A DNA stretch of 64,000 bases. Source: Thermoplasmatales archaeon. GTDB taxonomy: Archaea > Thermoplasmatota > E2 > DHVEG-1. The notes under the pieces were generated by a model, which had not been told where the DNA came from, searched no databases, and saw only the letters and a list, made by a program, of their open reading frames with translations. The position numbers were made by a program, and so were the translations under genes. The DNA lies in assembly GCA_020350825.1 (NCBI GenBank), contig CP070724.1, positions 1,179,972-1,243,971 of the forward strand, given 5' to 3'. Position 1 is the stretch's first letter; each line of letters opens with the position of its first letter. This document shows positions 43,964 to 53,639 of this stretch, in pieces.

Positions 43964-45199
43964 TTGCATTATGTAATAATTGGGAATGGCGGCGCGGGAA
44001 TAAGTGCACTTCAAGCTATTCGTGAGGTTGACAAAACATCTGATGTTACTATTATTTCACGTGAGCAGTATCCTGCTTACTCGCCATGTTCGCTTCCTAA
44101 TTTAATTGCAGAGGAGGTGGACAAGCCTACTATTTTTCGGTTTGATAAACAGTTTTATCATCGTCTTAATGCAAGATTTATGAAGAATACTGAGGCACTT
44201 GAAATAGATCCTAAAAATAAAGAAGTAATATTTGCTAATGGAGATTGTGTCAAGTTTGACAAGTTGCTTGTTGCTGCAGGTGCAAAACCTATCACCCCAA
44301 GGGGAATCAAAGGATTAGAGCTTGATGGTGTACATGTTATGGGTACGCTGGATTCTGCTCTTGGGATTTTAGATCATATAAACCAAGGTACCAGTCGTGT
44401 AGTGGTAGTAGGTGGTGGTTTTATGGGTATTGAAACTGCTACCATGTTGAAGAAGAGGGAGATAGAAGTCAGTATTGTTGAGATGCTTCCCAGGATTTTA
44501 TCTAGGATGCTAGATCCTGACATTTCTGATAAGGTTACAGAGATTCTAAAATACCATGATATTAAGCTTGTGTTGAATGATACTGTGGAGAGTATAAATG
44601 GTAAGAAAACGGTTACAGGTGTTTCTCTAGGTAAAAATAAGTTACGTTGTGATATGGTGGTATTGGCGATAGGTGTAACAGCAAATGTTGATATTGTAAA
44701 GGGTTCTGGTATAGAAGTTAATAAGGGAGTTATTGTTGATCCAAAGATGCAGACAAACAAAAAGAATATTTATGCCGCTGGTGACATTGTAGAGGTGCGA
44801 GAGCAGATTGAAGGTAAACGAGGATCATTTGCTATTTGGCCAAATGCAATAGAACAGGGACGGATCGCTGGTTTAAACATGACTGGCAGGCCTATTAAGT
44901 ATGAAGGTGCAGAGGTTGTGAACGTTCTTGATGTGTTTGATATACCAGTTGTAGCTATGGGTCGTACATCTCTGGAAATTGGCAAGTGTAAGATGATAAC
45001 ACGTTTTACTCCTCATGCTTCTAAGAAGATTCTTTTGAAGAATAACAGGATTTTAGGACTTCAGTTTGTAGGTACTATACGGAATGCTGGTACTTTTTAC
45101 AGTCTAATGAAAAAGGGATTAGATATCAGTAGTGTTGAGGAGAGGCTATTGGATGATAATCTTGTTATTACCCCCGATGTTATTCCCCCCCAAATATAA
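43964..45199 (+). CDS. FAD/NAD(P)-dependent oxidoreductase (NADH oxidase/AorC-like)
   Basis: 411 residues, TTG start (TAGGGAT upstream). Two-dinucleotide-binding fold: FAD site YVIIGNGGAGISAL, NAD(P) site VVVVGGGFMGIETA, second FAD site NIYAAGDIVEV. Homologues act as NADH oxidases, CoA-disulfide reductases or as the flavin subunit that links aldehyde oxidoreductase to NAD. Convergent with the ferredoxin and AOR genes, which suggests an AorABC-like set split onto two strands. Confidence 0.85.
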   Translation: MHYVIIGNGGAGISALQAIREVDKTSDVTIISREQYPAYSPCSLPNLIAEEVDKPTIFRFDKQFYHRLNARFMKNTEALEIDPKNKEVIFANGDCVKFDKLLVAAGAKPITPRGIKGLELDGVHVMGTLDSALGILDHINQGTSRVVVVGGGFMGIETATMLKKREIEVSIVEMLPRILSRMLDPDISDKVTEILKYHDIKLVLNDTVESINGKKTVTGVSLGKNKLRCDMVVLAIGVTANVDIVKGSGIEVNKGVIVDPKMQTNKKNIYAAGDIVEVREQIEGKRGSFAIWPNAIEQGRIAGLNMTGRPIKYEGAEVVNVLDVFDIPVVAMGRTSLEIGKCKMITRFTPHASKKILLKNNRILGLQFVGTIRNAGTFYSLMKKGLDISSVEERLLDDNLVITPDVIPPQI

Positions 45200-45208
45200 C
45201 TAATTGTT

Positions 45209-45667
45209 TTATTTCTTATTAATCTCTAAAAACTTTTCAGCCATTTTCTTACGTCGTTTTTCTAATTCCAATGTCTCCTCAAGGTATTGTATAGCTTCTG
45301 TAGAGCAGTATTTTACACACTTTGGGTCACCATCGCACAGATCGCATTTGATGATCTCGTTATCTATGGTTGTTACGGCGTTGTACGGACAGAGAACTGC
45401 ACAGAGTCTACAACCTACGCATCTATCTTCATCTCTAATAACAATTCCATCTTTGATCTGGTATGCGTTTTGGTGACAGAACTTTAAACATACTGGATCT
45501 TCGCATTGAAAACAAACTATTGGAAACTCGTATCTGTTGAATTCATCCCTAACTATAGTGACGGCTCCTTTCTTTGGATTGCATTCTCCAAATTTGCTGA
45601 GTGAACAAGCAATGGAGCATTCCCTACATCCTGTACACTTCTCTGGGTAGACATAAAGATATTTCAT
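45209..45667 (-). CDS. Polyferredoxin, AorB/HycB-like electron-transfer subunit
   Basis: 152 residues with about four Cys-rich clusters: CTGCRECSIACSL, CFQCEDPVCLKFC, CVGCRLCAVLCP, and CDLCDGDPKCVKYC. Matches the 16-Cys four-cluster ferredoxins that pair with tungsten or molybdenum oxidoreductases. ATG overlaps the AOR stop by four bases (ATGA), so it is translated with AOR. Confidence 0.9.
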   Translation of the reverse strand: MKYLYVYPEKCTGCRECSIACSLSKFGECNPKKGAVTIVRDEFNRYEFPIVCFQCEDPVCLKFCHQNAYQIKDGIVIRDEDRCVGCRLCAVLCPYNAVTTIDNEIIKCDLCDGDPKCVKYCSTEAIQYLEETLELEKRRKKMAEKFLEINKK

Positions 45668-47493
45668 TTCAATGCCTCCAGTTCTTTGACACGCTCCTTT
45701 CTAACCTGTCCATCCTCATCCCATCCACGAAGTTTGTAATATCTAGAAAGAAGATTGTTGAATTCTTTTCTGTCGATGTGATGTCCTTTTGCTACTTTTA
45801 GAGGCATTGGTCGGTCAAAATATCGTTTTGGTAGGGTATCATCTTTCCTTGATATTCCCTCACGATTGTTGAACATTCTCTCGATATCTATGACTCTTTT
45901 TCCAATTTCTTGTATATCTTTTTCTTTAAAATGCCAGTCTGAAGCGCAGTAAATGAGTTTCTTCATCCATGTATAATCTACGAAATGAGGGCTGTTGAAG
46001 CCATGACATATGAACTTACAAATGCCGAGACAATCTATTGTAGCGAAGATGTTGTCTGAGAAGTAAACAGTTTTCTCCTTTGTCTCATAGGATGTTGGGT
46101 CGTTAGGTACACCTTTACCATATATCCGCTCTCTGACTTCTTGTGGTAGGCGGAGAAATATCTCAAGAGTTGGTCTACTTCTAAGGTGATCTGCACCCCG
46201 TGAAGAGGTAGCTATACCAAGTGCGAACGCTTTTATGTATCTACAATCGTGTGGGTCGCTTTGTGGCAGTCCTTTAATAGCGATGAGGTAATCTTCTGAT
46301 TTTTTGCTAAATCGTTCGACATTTTTTGTGCTTTCTGCTAAAATATTTCCGAAATCTTCTCTTCGTGATATTTTATAGAGTAATCTTTTTACTAGCTCGA
46401 AATCTCCAAAACGAAGCTCTTCTCCTACCATCTTTTTATTAATAATGCCCTTCTCATACAATTCAAATGCCCAACCAAGGATAGTTCCGGATGAGGATAT
46501 ATCTAGCCCAAGCTCGTTGCATATATTATTAAGTTCGATGACATGAGCTGGATCTATTATACCAAGGTTTGCACCTAGGAGACCAACAGCTGTATACTCA
46601 GGGCCTTCTCCACCAAGTTTGTTTCTATGGCGACAGTGAATAATACACGATGAGCAACCAATCATTTTATCTACAAAGGTTTCCACAACATCAGCATTTA
46701 AAGATTCTGACCATGCGTTAAGCTGGCTATTCTTTGTTCTAATAGCGCCGAGTGTATTGCTGACCTCATAAAGAAATGGAGTGCCTACCGAACCTAGGAT
46801 GGAAGAAACCTTTGAATTCATAATATATTCTTTAAGCTCCTCAACGATTTCGAGCATTTTCTCAGGATGGGCTATATTGATACCTTGTGTACCTCTTGCA
46901 ACAACTGCCTTTAAATGCTTTGAACCCATAACTGCGCCTAGACCGCATCGTCCAGCAGCATTCTTCACCCCGGTTCTGACACATGCGAATCTGACAAGGT
47001 TCTCACCAGCAACACCACATACCGCAGCCTCTACCTGTCCTAGATCTTTTTTAAGGGTTTGTTGCACCTCTGTTGTATCCATTCCCCAATAGTCTTTCGC
47101 GTCTTTAATCTCGATTATGCCATCTGTTATATATAGGTAGGTTGGCTTCTTTGCTTTACCTAGGATAATAACCCTGTCAAAACCTGCATACCTTAATTCA
47201 GCTGCAAAGTAACCACCACAGTTAGCATCTCCTAGAATACCTGTTTCAGGTGATTTTGCTGAAACATTAAAGCGACTAGAGTTTGGGACAAGAGTGCCAG
47301 TTAGGAATCCGGTTCCAAAGATGAGAACGTTATCTGGTGAAAATGGATCTATGCCTGTTTTTATCATCTTATAGAGGTAATAACTGTTAAGTCCCCTACC
47401 TCCGAGAAACAGTTTCTTTAAAGAATCAGGAGTTTTTTTAATAATAACTTTTTTTTTGGATAAATTGATGATACCAAGTTTTCTATTTAACAT
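45664..47493 (-). CDS. Aldehyde:ferredoxin oxidoreductase (tungsten enzyme)
   Basis: 609 residues from ATG 47493. AOR N-terminal domain (LFLGGRGLNSYYLYKMI), the pterin-binding pieces GAVMGSKHLKAVVARG and DHLRSRP, and the Fe-S Cys set (GCSSCIIHC plus CLGIC near the C-terminus). Oxidises aldehydes from 2-oxoacid decarboxylation to acids, or runs in reverse, passing electrons to ferredoxin. A TATA-like element AACTTATAATAC lies upstream near 47533-47545. Confidence 0.93.
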   Translation of the reverse strand: MLNRKLGIINLSKKKVIIKKTPDSLKKLFLGGRGLNSYYLYKMIKTGIDPFSPDNVLIFGTGFLTGTLVPNSSRFNVSAKSPETGILGDANCGGYFAAELRYAGFDRVIILGKAKKPTYLYITDGIIEIKDAKDYWGMDTTEVQQTLKKDLGQVEAAVCGVAGENLVRFACVRTGVKNAAGRCGLGAVMGSKHLKAVVARGTQGINIAHPEKMLEIVEELKEYIMNSKVSSILGSVGTPFLYEVSNTLGAIRTKNSQLNAWSESLNADVVETFVDKMIGCSSCIIHCRHRNKLGGEGPEYTAVGLLGANLGIIDPAHVIELNNICNELGLDISSSGTILGWAFELYEKGIINKKMVGEELRFGDFELVKRLLYKISRREDFGNILAESTKNVERFSKKSEDYLIAIKGLPQSDPHDCRYIKAFALGIATSSRGADHLRSRPTLEIFLRLPQEVRERIYGKGVPNDPTSYETKEKTVYFSDNIFATIDCLGICKFICHGFNSPHFVDYTWMKKLIYCASDWHFKEKDIQEIGKRVIDIERMFNNREGISRKDDTLPKRYFDRPMPLKVAKGHHIDRKEFNNLLSRYYKLRGWDEDGQVRKERVKELEALK

Positions 47494-47556
47494 CAAATCG
47501 CCAGATATAAATTAACTCAGAATATCTTCCCAGTATTATAAGTTTCTAGTGGATTT

Positions 47557-48843
47557 TTATTTTAATCCCTGTACTTCTTTATAACCGTGGATATCTAGAA
47601 AACCATGTCCGCTGACATTAAATGCAATTACCTTTTTTTCACCTGTTCTCTTACATTTCATAGCCTCATCCATTGCACAGGCTACGCTATATGCTGACTC
47701 TGGGGCAGGAATCCACCCCTCAGTTTGCATGAATGTCATTGCTCTTTCAAAAACGTATTTTTCATCAATAGGGTATGCTATTGTGTCAATGTATCCGTGC
47801 TTTCGGAGAAGGCTGAGTATAGGGGAGCATCCATGGTATCGAAGTCCATCTCCTATTATTGGTTTAAAATCTGTTTGGTGTCCAAGTGTATACATCTTAA
47901 GCTGAGGAGTTATTTCTGCGTGATCAGCATAATCATATTTGTATTTTCCTTGTAAGTTGGGTGCTGATTGAGATTGAGCTGCGATAAAACGTATTTGTTT
48001 ATCTTTGGTTAAAATATCTCCAACAAAGGGAAGAACAAAACCACCGAAATTACTTCCACCACCCAAACAAGAGATCATAATATCTGGATACATGTCTATT
48101 TTCTCAAATTGTTTTTGTGTTTCTAATCCAATGATTGTTTGATGCATAAGCACATGATTAAGTACAGAACCAAGGGTATATGCAGCATCGGAGTGATTCT
48201 GAGAATCTTCCAGGCCTTCTGATATGGCGATGGAGAGAGAACCAGGATGCTTATTGTTTTTATTGTACAATTTTTTTCCTGCCTCAGTTTTATTACTAGG
48301 TGAGGCATAAACCTCTGCTCCTAACATTTGCATGAAAGCTCTTCTATCATGTTTCCAGTCATGTACCGCTCTTACCCAATAAACAGTACATTCTAACTCT
48401 GTTAAAGCACAAGCATATGCGAGAGCAGTACCCCATTGACCTGCCCCTGTTTCAGTTGTAAGCCGTTTGATACCTTGTTTTTTTGCATAATAGGCTTGAG
48501 CTAGTGCTGTGTTTACTTTATGACTCCCAGTGGGACTAAAAAATTCACTTTTATAGAAGAGTTTCGCAGGTGTATTAAGTTTTTTTTCTAGATTAGATGC
48601 TCGAAATAAAGGCCTAGGTCTTCCTGCTTTCATATATATTTCTAAAAGCTCCTTGGGAATATCTATCCAGTTTTGATCTGAGAATTCTTGTTCTAAACAA
48701 GTCCCGATCATTAAATTTGGTAAGTTTTTAGCCTGTTCTCCTTTTGGTGGAGGTAAGGGCTCAAGATTATTTGCAAGATCAGGTTGTATATTATACCACT
48801 TTGTTGGAATTTCATTAGGTAAAAGATTTACTTGTTTTTGCAT
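47557..48843 (-). CDS. trpB2: Tryptophan synthase beta-like protein TrpB2
   Basis: 428 residues from ATG 48843 behind GGGAGG. PLP Lys in SPTGSHKVNTA (K109), TETGAGQWGTA, phosphate-binding GGGSNFGG, and the long extra N-terminal region that marks TrpB2 rather than TrpB1. No trpA or other trp gene is adjacent, which fits a stand-alone role in indole salvage or serine-type PLP chemistry. Confidence 0.92.
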   Translation of the reverse strand: MQKQVNLLPNEIPTKWYNIQPDLANNLEPLPPPKGEQAKNLPNLMIGTCLEQEFSDQNWIDIPKELLEIYMKAGRPRPLFRASNLEKKLNTPAKLFYKSEFFSPTGSHKVNTALAQAYYAKKQGIKRLTTETGAGQWGTALAYACALTELECTVYWVRAVHDWKHDRRAFMQMLGAEVYASPSNKTEAGKKLYNKNNKHPGSLSIAISEGLEDSQNHSDAAYTLGSVLNHVLMHQTIIGLETQKQFEKIDMYPDIMISCLGGGSNFGGFVLPFVGDILTKDKQIRFIAAQSQSAPNLQGKYKYDYADHAEITPQLKMYTLGHQTDFKPIIGDGLRYHGCSPILSLLRKHGYIDTIAYPIDEKYVFERAMTFMQTEGWIPAPESAYSVACAMDEAMKCKRTGEKKVIAFNVSGHGFLDIHGYKEVQGLK

Positions 48844-49207
48844 ATTTTGTCCTCCCAAAAATGAGGGTTTTTCACATTCTACTCTCATTTCAAATCCCCC
48901 ATAACATAAACTCTAATTTAAATATTCTGGAATTGTTAGCGAGAGGTTATAAAAGTATGGTATTAAAATGTTAACTATCATAAGAAATAAAATAGAAATA
49001 CAAAGGAATCTATCAGACTGTATGATTTTATCATCCAGATTTTGAACAAAGATAGTATGTATTTTGAATCTCTGTCTAAGTATTATAGATATATGGAAAT
49101 GAATTCAGTACAATAAAATATTGTTACAAATGTTGCAATAAATATATTTATAGGAAAAAATTTTAATATATCAAAAATATATTATTTATATCAAAGGGAG
49201 GTAAAAT
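48844..49207. other. Non-coding stretch between TrpB2 and a secreted protein gene
   Basis: No gene seen. Very A/T-rich on the right side, where TTTAATATATC near 49161 and AAGGGAGG just before 49208 form the promoter and ribosome-binding site of the next gene. Confidence 0.5.
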
Positions 49208-49999
49208 ATGAAAAAAAAGATATTTATCGGAAGTGTTTTAATTACCGTATTAATTGTTTTAGCATCTTTTACTTCTGCGGTTAGTGCCGTGGACTTAAGT
49301 GATCAAAACAAGGTTACCATAACAACCACTCTATATCAATTCATTGACAAAAAGGAAATTTTAACTGAGGTAACTGAAGAAGAAGCATCAGATATTATGA
49401 TTTATCTTGAAAAATTGCATGTTGCATTAGTTGAAGAAGATGAAAATTCGATTGTAAAATATGAAAACATACTCAGTGAAAAAGGGATATTTGGCGAAAA
49501 TCACGAGATTTTCAGTAAAAAAAGCATTTTTGGTCTCCTTCCTGAGAGGTTTAGATCAATAATACCTAATACTTATATTTCTATTAGTAAAAACTTTGAG
49601 AAACCTTTTAGCACTTTGCATGCGGAAGGACAAGGTAGATTAATGTTTCTCACTGAGGGTATAGGTCAATATTTTATGTTTGCTGGAGCGATAATGCTTC
49701 TTGTTAGTTTAATACTAGTCCCTTTGATACCAATCGCTCTACTTCTTTTGTTCGGAGGTTTATTTATCCATGCCATTGGCTATCTTCTTGGTCATCTTAT
49801 ACCTGTTAGGATTCGTCATCCATGGCTTCACATGGATCTTGTTGATGGAAACCTTACCGTTAATGCTACCGAGTATTCAGTTCCGCTCAACGCCACATTT
49901 ACTCCTTTTGGCGGCATCGCAATTAATTTTCCAACCCTAGGAGGAGGAGACTCCTATTTATTTGTATCAGGTTATACAAATGAAATAAAATTTGAATGA
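49208..49999 (+). CDS. Exported membrane protein of unknown function
   Basis: 263 residues: signal peptide (about 6-27), a charged mature part, and a hydrophobic hairpin at about 155-200 (MFAGAIMLLVSLILVPLIPIALLLL then a second span), followed by an extracytoplasmic beta-rich tail. No recognised domain. The leader peptide resembles those of the proteins at 29695 and 52772, hinting at a lineage-specific family. Confidence 0.5.
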   Translation: MKKKIFIGSVLITVLIVLASFTSAVSAVDLSDQNKVTITTTLYQFIDKKEILTEVTEEEASDIMIYLEKLHVALVEEDENSIVKYENILSEKGIFGENHEIFSKKSIFGLLPERFRSIIPNTYISISKNFEKPFSTLHAEGQGRLMFLTEGIGQYFMFAGAIMLLVSLILVPLIPIALLLLFGGLFIHAIGYLLGHLIPVRIRHPWLHMDLVDGNLTVNATEYSVPLNATFTPFGGIAINFPTLGGGDSYLFVSGYTNEIKFE

Positions 50000-50396
50000 A
50001 GATTTTACTATTCTCACCAACTTACCGTATTTCTTTAACAACCATTTTTAAATATTATTCATTTGTTTAAGATGGATTATAGATTTTAAAATAGCAAAGT
50101 TTTTATAACCATGACAAAGAAATCCCTTTAGAATTTACATTTCATAAGATAAAAGGCTTTTACTAACCTTACAAAAAAAGAGACAAAATCAAGATAGATA
50201 GCCCTGAGATTATTTAAAGAAGATAAATGTATAAATGAAAAACATGATAAATTAGTTAAAAAAGCAACTCAAAATAATAATATCTAAAACTGTGTTTTCG
50301 CTTGTCATAAATTTTCTGATAGAAAATAGGTGGTTTCTATGATAACACGACTATTTAAAGCATTAAAAAAGAAAGGATTAGGAGATAGAAAAATAA
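50000..50396. other. Non-coding stretch, possibly holding decayed coding sequence
   Basis: No intact gene. Around 50190-50287 one plus-strand frame reads like a charged helix (LRLFKEDKCINEKHDKLVKK) but lacks a start and is preceded by a stop, so it may be a gene remnant. A 41-codon ORF at 50339 runs antisense into the DUF5654 gene and is not accepted. Confidence 0.35.
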
Positions 50397-50645
50397 CTAT
50401 TTTTTCTCTACTCCACCCCACTTGGTTATATACAGAATACCGAGCACTGCAACTAGTGTTATAATAATTGCAACGAAGATACCTATACCCAAAGCGTTAT
50501 AATCTGGGAAACCACCCTCTTGCCAGAATCCTGCCAATTTCATTGCACCTATTATTATGTCCTTCCAAATGAGAGCGATAATGAATCCGAAGGCACCTGC
50601 AATTGCTACGGCTATTGTGCTTTTTACCTCTTTTATAGTCACCAA
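50397..50645 (-). CDS. DUF5654-like small membrane protein
   Basis: 82 residues with two membrane spans (about 10-32 and 52-72) separated by a short loop. The start TIKEVKSTIAVAIAGAFGFI and the A/G-rich first span followed by ALIWKDII are the DUF5654 pattern of archaeal proteins with no known function. GGAGGTG precedes the ATG. Confidence 0.6.
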   Translation of the reverse strand: MVTIKEVKSTIAVAIAGAFGFIIALIWKDIIIGAMKLAGFWQEGGFPDYNALGIGIFVAIIITLVAVLGILYITKWGGVEKK

Positions 50646-50928
50646 TTTTTTTTCACCTCCACCACATTTAAACTAGGATATTATAGTTTATTATTCTTAT
50701 AACAATTTCGAAAAATATCAAATTCATAATATTTGCAAAAACTGTAGATAAGCTTTACTTCAAAACAAAAAACCGTGCTAATGATTATCCAAAAAATGGT
50801 CTTATAATATTATAAAATTAGATTTATGAATATTAGATTCCTCTTATAGCACAAAATAACACATGTTAATGAAATATTTAAATATGAGTTACATTGATAG
50901 GGATATAGTCGATAGGGGATATAAAAAT

Positions 50929-52386
50929 ATGAAGATATATACCTATATAAAAAAACTAACATGTATATTTCTAATGACTATTTTGTTTGTTTCTATGGTT
51001 TCTGCTGTTCCATTAGATATTGATGGGGATGATCTGGATCCTTTAGTTGATATTGAAGTTACAGTAGAAATCCAACAGATACGAGCGTTTGATAAGGATG
51101 ATAAACAATTCGGTTTACTCCCTTGTTATCCAATATTTTTTAAAAGAGAGTATATAGATAAAAAAAGTGACCCGGATTTTTATGTAAAAGTTCTAATCAA
51201 CAACGAAGAATCCACCAGTGATACTTGGCATGATACAAAGTATATCTATGACCCGCAATTTTCAGCAACCGTGGATGTTCCTGATGATGAAGAATTTGTA
51301 ACTGTAAAAATACAGTTATGGGACTGGAACAATAATGTAGATGTCCTCTGTGATATTGGAGATGAAAATGATGATGTAGAAATAACTTACAGTATCAAAA
51401 CTGGACACTGGACAGGAGATGATCAGCTTGATGATCCAAGCGGTTATGGTCGGTTAAATGGTTGCGATGACAGAAGTATCTATAGAAGGGATCGGGATTG
51501 TGAACTTTGGTTTAACATTTATCAAAATGATTACGATGGTGATGGAATTCCGTACTGGACAGAAGTTAACGATTATGGAACTGATCCTGAAGTAAATAAC
51601 CTTGGTGATGATTCAGATAACGATGATATTCCAATTGAATGGGAATGGAAATGGGGATATGATCCTTTTGTATGGGACGATCATGCAGAACTTGATCCCG
51701 AAGGAGATAGTATCGATAACTTTGAAGAATATCTAACTTCAGAGTGGTTTTCTGATCCGTTTAGGAAGGATGTTTTTGTTGAATTAGATATTATGGATGA
51801 AGGTCCTAATGGTGAGAAAAGCTATTTCCCGGAGAATTCAGGAGAAATCATTCAGACTGCTTTTGATAGGCAAAACATCGTATTTCATCTAGATTATGGT
51901 AGTATGGGAGGTCATGATATTATCCCATTTGATGAGATGGTTAGACGTGGAGAGTTACATGAAATTTATTATGATTTTTTCCTGCATGGAGATGAGAATA
52001 ATTGGCGTAGGGGTGTTTTTCATTATGGTGTGGTTGTTTACAGGTCGACAAGCGCAGCGGGTTATATATTTCGTGCTAATGCTTTTCAGATATCAAGTTT
52101 CGGTCATGAAAACATAGCATCAGAAAAATTCTGGGCAGATAAAGATACTGTATTTGGTAGTGCTTATATGCATGAGCTAGGTCATACCTTTGATTTTGAT
52201 CCAATACCTGGACATAATCCAAGTCTTGGCTTATTTGAACACTTGATGAACAGACCATATAAAAGTTGTATGAACTACGGATACACGTATTATACAGTAG
52301 ATTATTCTGATGGCACACGTATGTCACCAGATTTAGATGATTGGAGCAGAATGGATCTTACATATTTTGAAAGAGAGTGGGGTTAG
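50929..52386 (+). CDS. Secreted zinc metalloprotease with Asp-rich calcium-binding repeats
   Basis: 485 residues from ATG 50929 (AGGGGAT upstream; longer in-frame starts put charged residues before the signal). Signal peptide about 1-27. A C2-like or jelly-roll domain follows, then Asp-rich repeats (DYDGDGIPYWTEVNDYGTDP, DDSDNDDIP) of thrombospondin-3/EF-hand type, and a C-terminal zincin with HELGHTFDF (H415, E416, H419). H429 is a possible third ligand though the spacing is not the metzincin one. Probably an extracellular protease. Confidence 0.75.
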   Translation: MKIYTYIKKLTCIFLMTILFVSMVSAVPLDIDGDDLDPLVDIEVTVEIQQIRAFDKDDKQFGLLPCYPIFFKREYIDKKSDPDFYVKVLINNEESTSDTWHDTKYIYDPQFSATVDVPDDEEFVTVKIQLWDWNNNVDVLCDIGDENDDVEITYSIKTGHWTGDDQLDDPSGYGRLNGCDDRSIYRRDRDCELWFNIYQNDYDGDGIPYWTEVNDYGTDPEVNNLGDDSDNDDIPIEWEWKWGYDPFVWDDHAELDPEGDSIDNFEEYLTSEWFSDPFRKDVFVELDIMDEGPNGEKSYFPENSGEIIQTAFDRQNIVFHLDYGSMGGHDIIPFDEMVRRGELHEIYYDFFLHGDENNWRRGVFHYGVVVYRSTSAAGYIFRANAFQISSFGHENIASEKFWADKDTVFGSAYMHELGHTFDFDPIPGHNPSLGLFEHLMNRPYKSCMNYGYTYYTVDYSDGTRMSPDLDDWSRMDLTYFEREWG

Positions 52387-52430
52387 AGTTAAAATAAATT
52401 TCATCCTTTCTCTCTTGTTTTTTAACTACA

Positions 52431-52664
52431 TTATTTTTCAGTTCCAAAAGGAATAATAAAAATAGTAATTCCCCAGACAATTATAAATAATCCAATTGCA
52501 CCTAAAACCGATGGCTTAGTTACGATAAAATAACGTAATCCAAATATCATTACAATCAATCCAATTAAATGTACAGAAACTCGAACATAGACATTTTCAC
52601 ATGCGTTCAGTATTTTTTGATAAACAAACGTATAAAATAACGCTATAGCACCGCTTGTGACCAT
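52431..52664 (-). CDS. Small membrane protein (77 aa)
   Basis: Two to three hydrophobic segments (about 1-18, 30-45, 52-72). No recognised domain. Convergent with the metalloprotease gene. The absence of a strong ribosome-binding site leaves its expression uncertain. Confidence 0.45.
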   Translation of the reverse strand: MVTSGAIALFYTFVYQKILNACENVYVRVSVHLIGLIVMIFGLRYFIVTKPSVLGAIGLFIIVWGITIFIIPFGTEK

Positions 52665-52771
52665 CTATGAAAATTATTATTTGTGGCTATATAATTTTTT
52701 TCGTTCAAAATCCATTAGAGGGGAGCATTTGTATATTATATCTTCTATAAGAATATATATAGGGGGAAATC

Positions 52772-53536
52772 ATGGAATGTAACCTCATTAAGAAGGGATT
52801 AGCAGTTGTTGTAATCCTCTTATTCATAGTGGTAGCTTTTGTTCCAAGTATCAATGCTAATAATGGCAGGTCATTAATAGATCGAGGAGAAGCTGAGGTT
52901 ACAGTTTCTCATTATAACGAAGATGGCACAGTGGATAAAACCATTGTTAAACTTTCTAAAAAGAAAGCGTTGAAGCTCGCGAAACAACCCGAGTACATCA
53001 ATGACCCTGAAAAGCGATTTTTGTTGTATAAAGAATACGGACTTATTCCAAAAAATGTCACCAGGGGACAACTGAGACAAAAGATGCTTAGTGTTGCAGA
53101 ACAATTAGGTATAACAGGGGAAAAAATAGGTCCTATCTGTAACAAACCCAAAAATGAAAGAAATGGACCAGATAGATGGTTTGCAGTAAACTTTTTAAAT
53201 GCGATCGATGGTGAATTTATTGCTAACTATAATCTTCCTATGGGTTTATCCATGTTTACTGGCACATCAAACTATGGATTCAATGCTCTAGGTAGAGATT
53301 TGCTACCCTCTGTTGACCTCTTTTACGCCGCTTTTACCCCAATAGGATTCTACGAGTTTTGGGATGGCGAATTACCTGATTTTCATTTTCTTAGTTTGGG
53401 CGCTTTTCTCTTGGTGGGATTTGTAGGATACGTTGTTTCTTCTCCATTATTTGGTCTATTTGGTTATATGGTTGGATATGCAGTCGCTAGTTTTGCATTC
53501 GGTCTTATATTTATGGGCCTTCCGTCTAGGAGATGA
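52772..53536 (+). CDS. Exported membrane-anchored protein of unknown function
   Basis: 254 residues: signal peptide (about 8-29, AVVVILLFIVVAFVPSINA), a charged mature region, and two to three C-terminal membrane spans (about 205-250). Not recognised. A TATA-like AATATATATAG lies just before the GGGGGAAAT ribosome-binding site. Confidence 0.5.
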   Translation: MECNLIKKGLAVVVILLFIVVAFVPSINANNGRSLIDRGEAEVTVSHYNEDGTVDKTIVKLSKKKALKLAKQPEYINDPEKRFLLYKEYGLIPKNVTRGQLRQKMLSVAEQLGITGEKIGPICNKPKNERNGPDRWFAVNFLNAIDGEFIANYNLPMGLSMFTGTSNYGFNALGRDLLPSVDLFYAAFTPIGFYEFWDGELPDFHFLSLGAFLLVGFVGYVVSSPLFGLFGYMVGYAVASFAFGLIFMGLPSRR

Positions 53537-53639
53537 TTCTAAAATCTCATTAATAAAGTAGATCAACATTTATGAAAGCTACAAGTTTTTTTCAGGTTTT
53601 TACAATGACCTTTAGTTTAGAAGTTATCTCATCTATTCA

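Noticed and set aside
50339-50464. 41-codon plus-strand ORF beginning MITRLFKALKK
   Set aside because: It runs antisense into the conserved DUF5654 gene, and the second half is clearly the complement of that gene.
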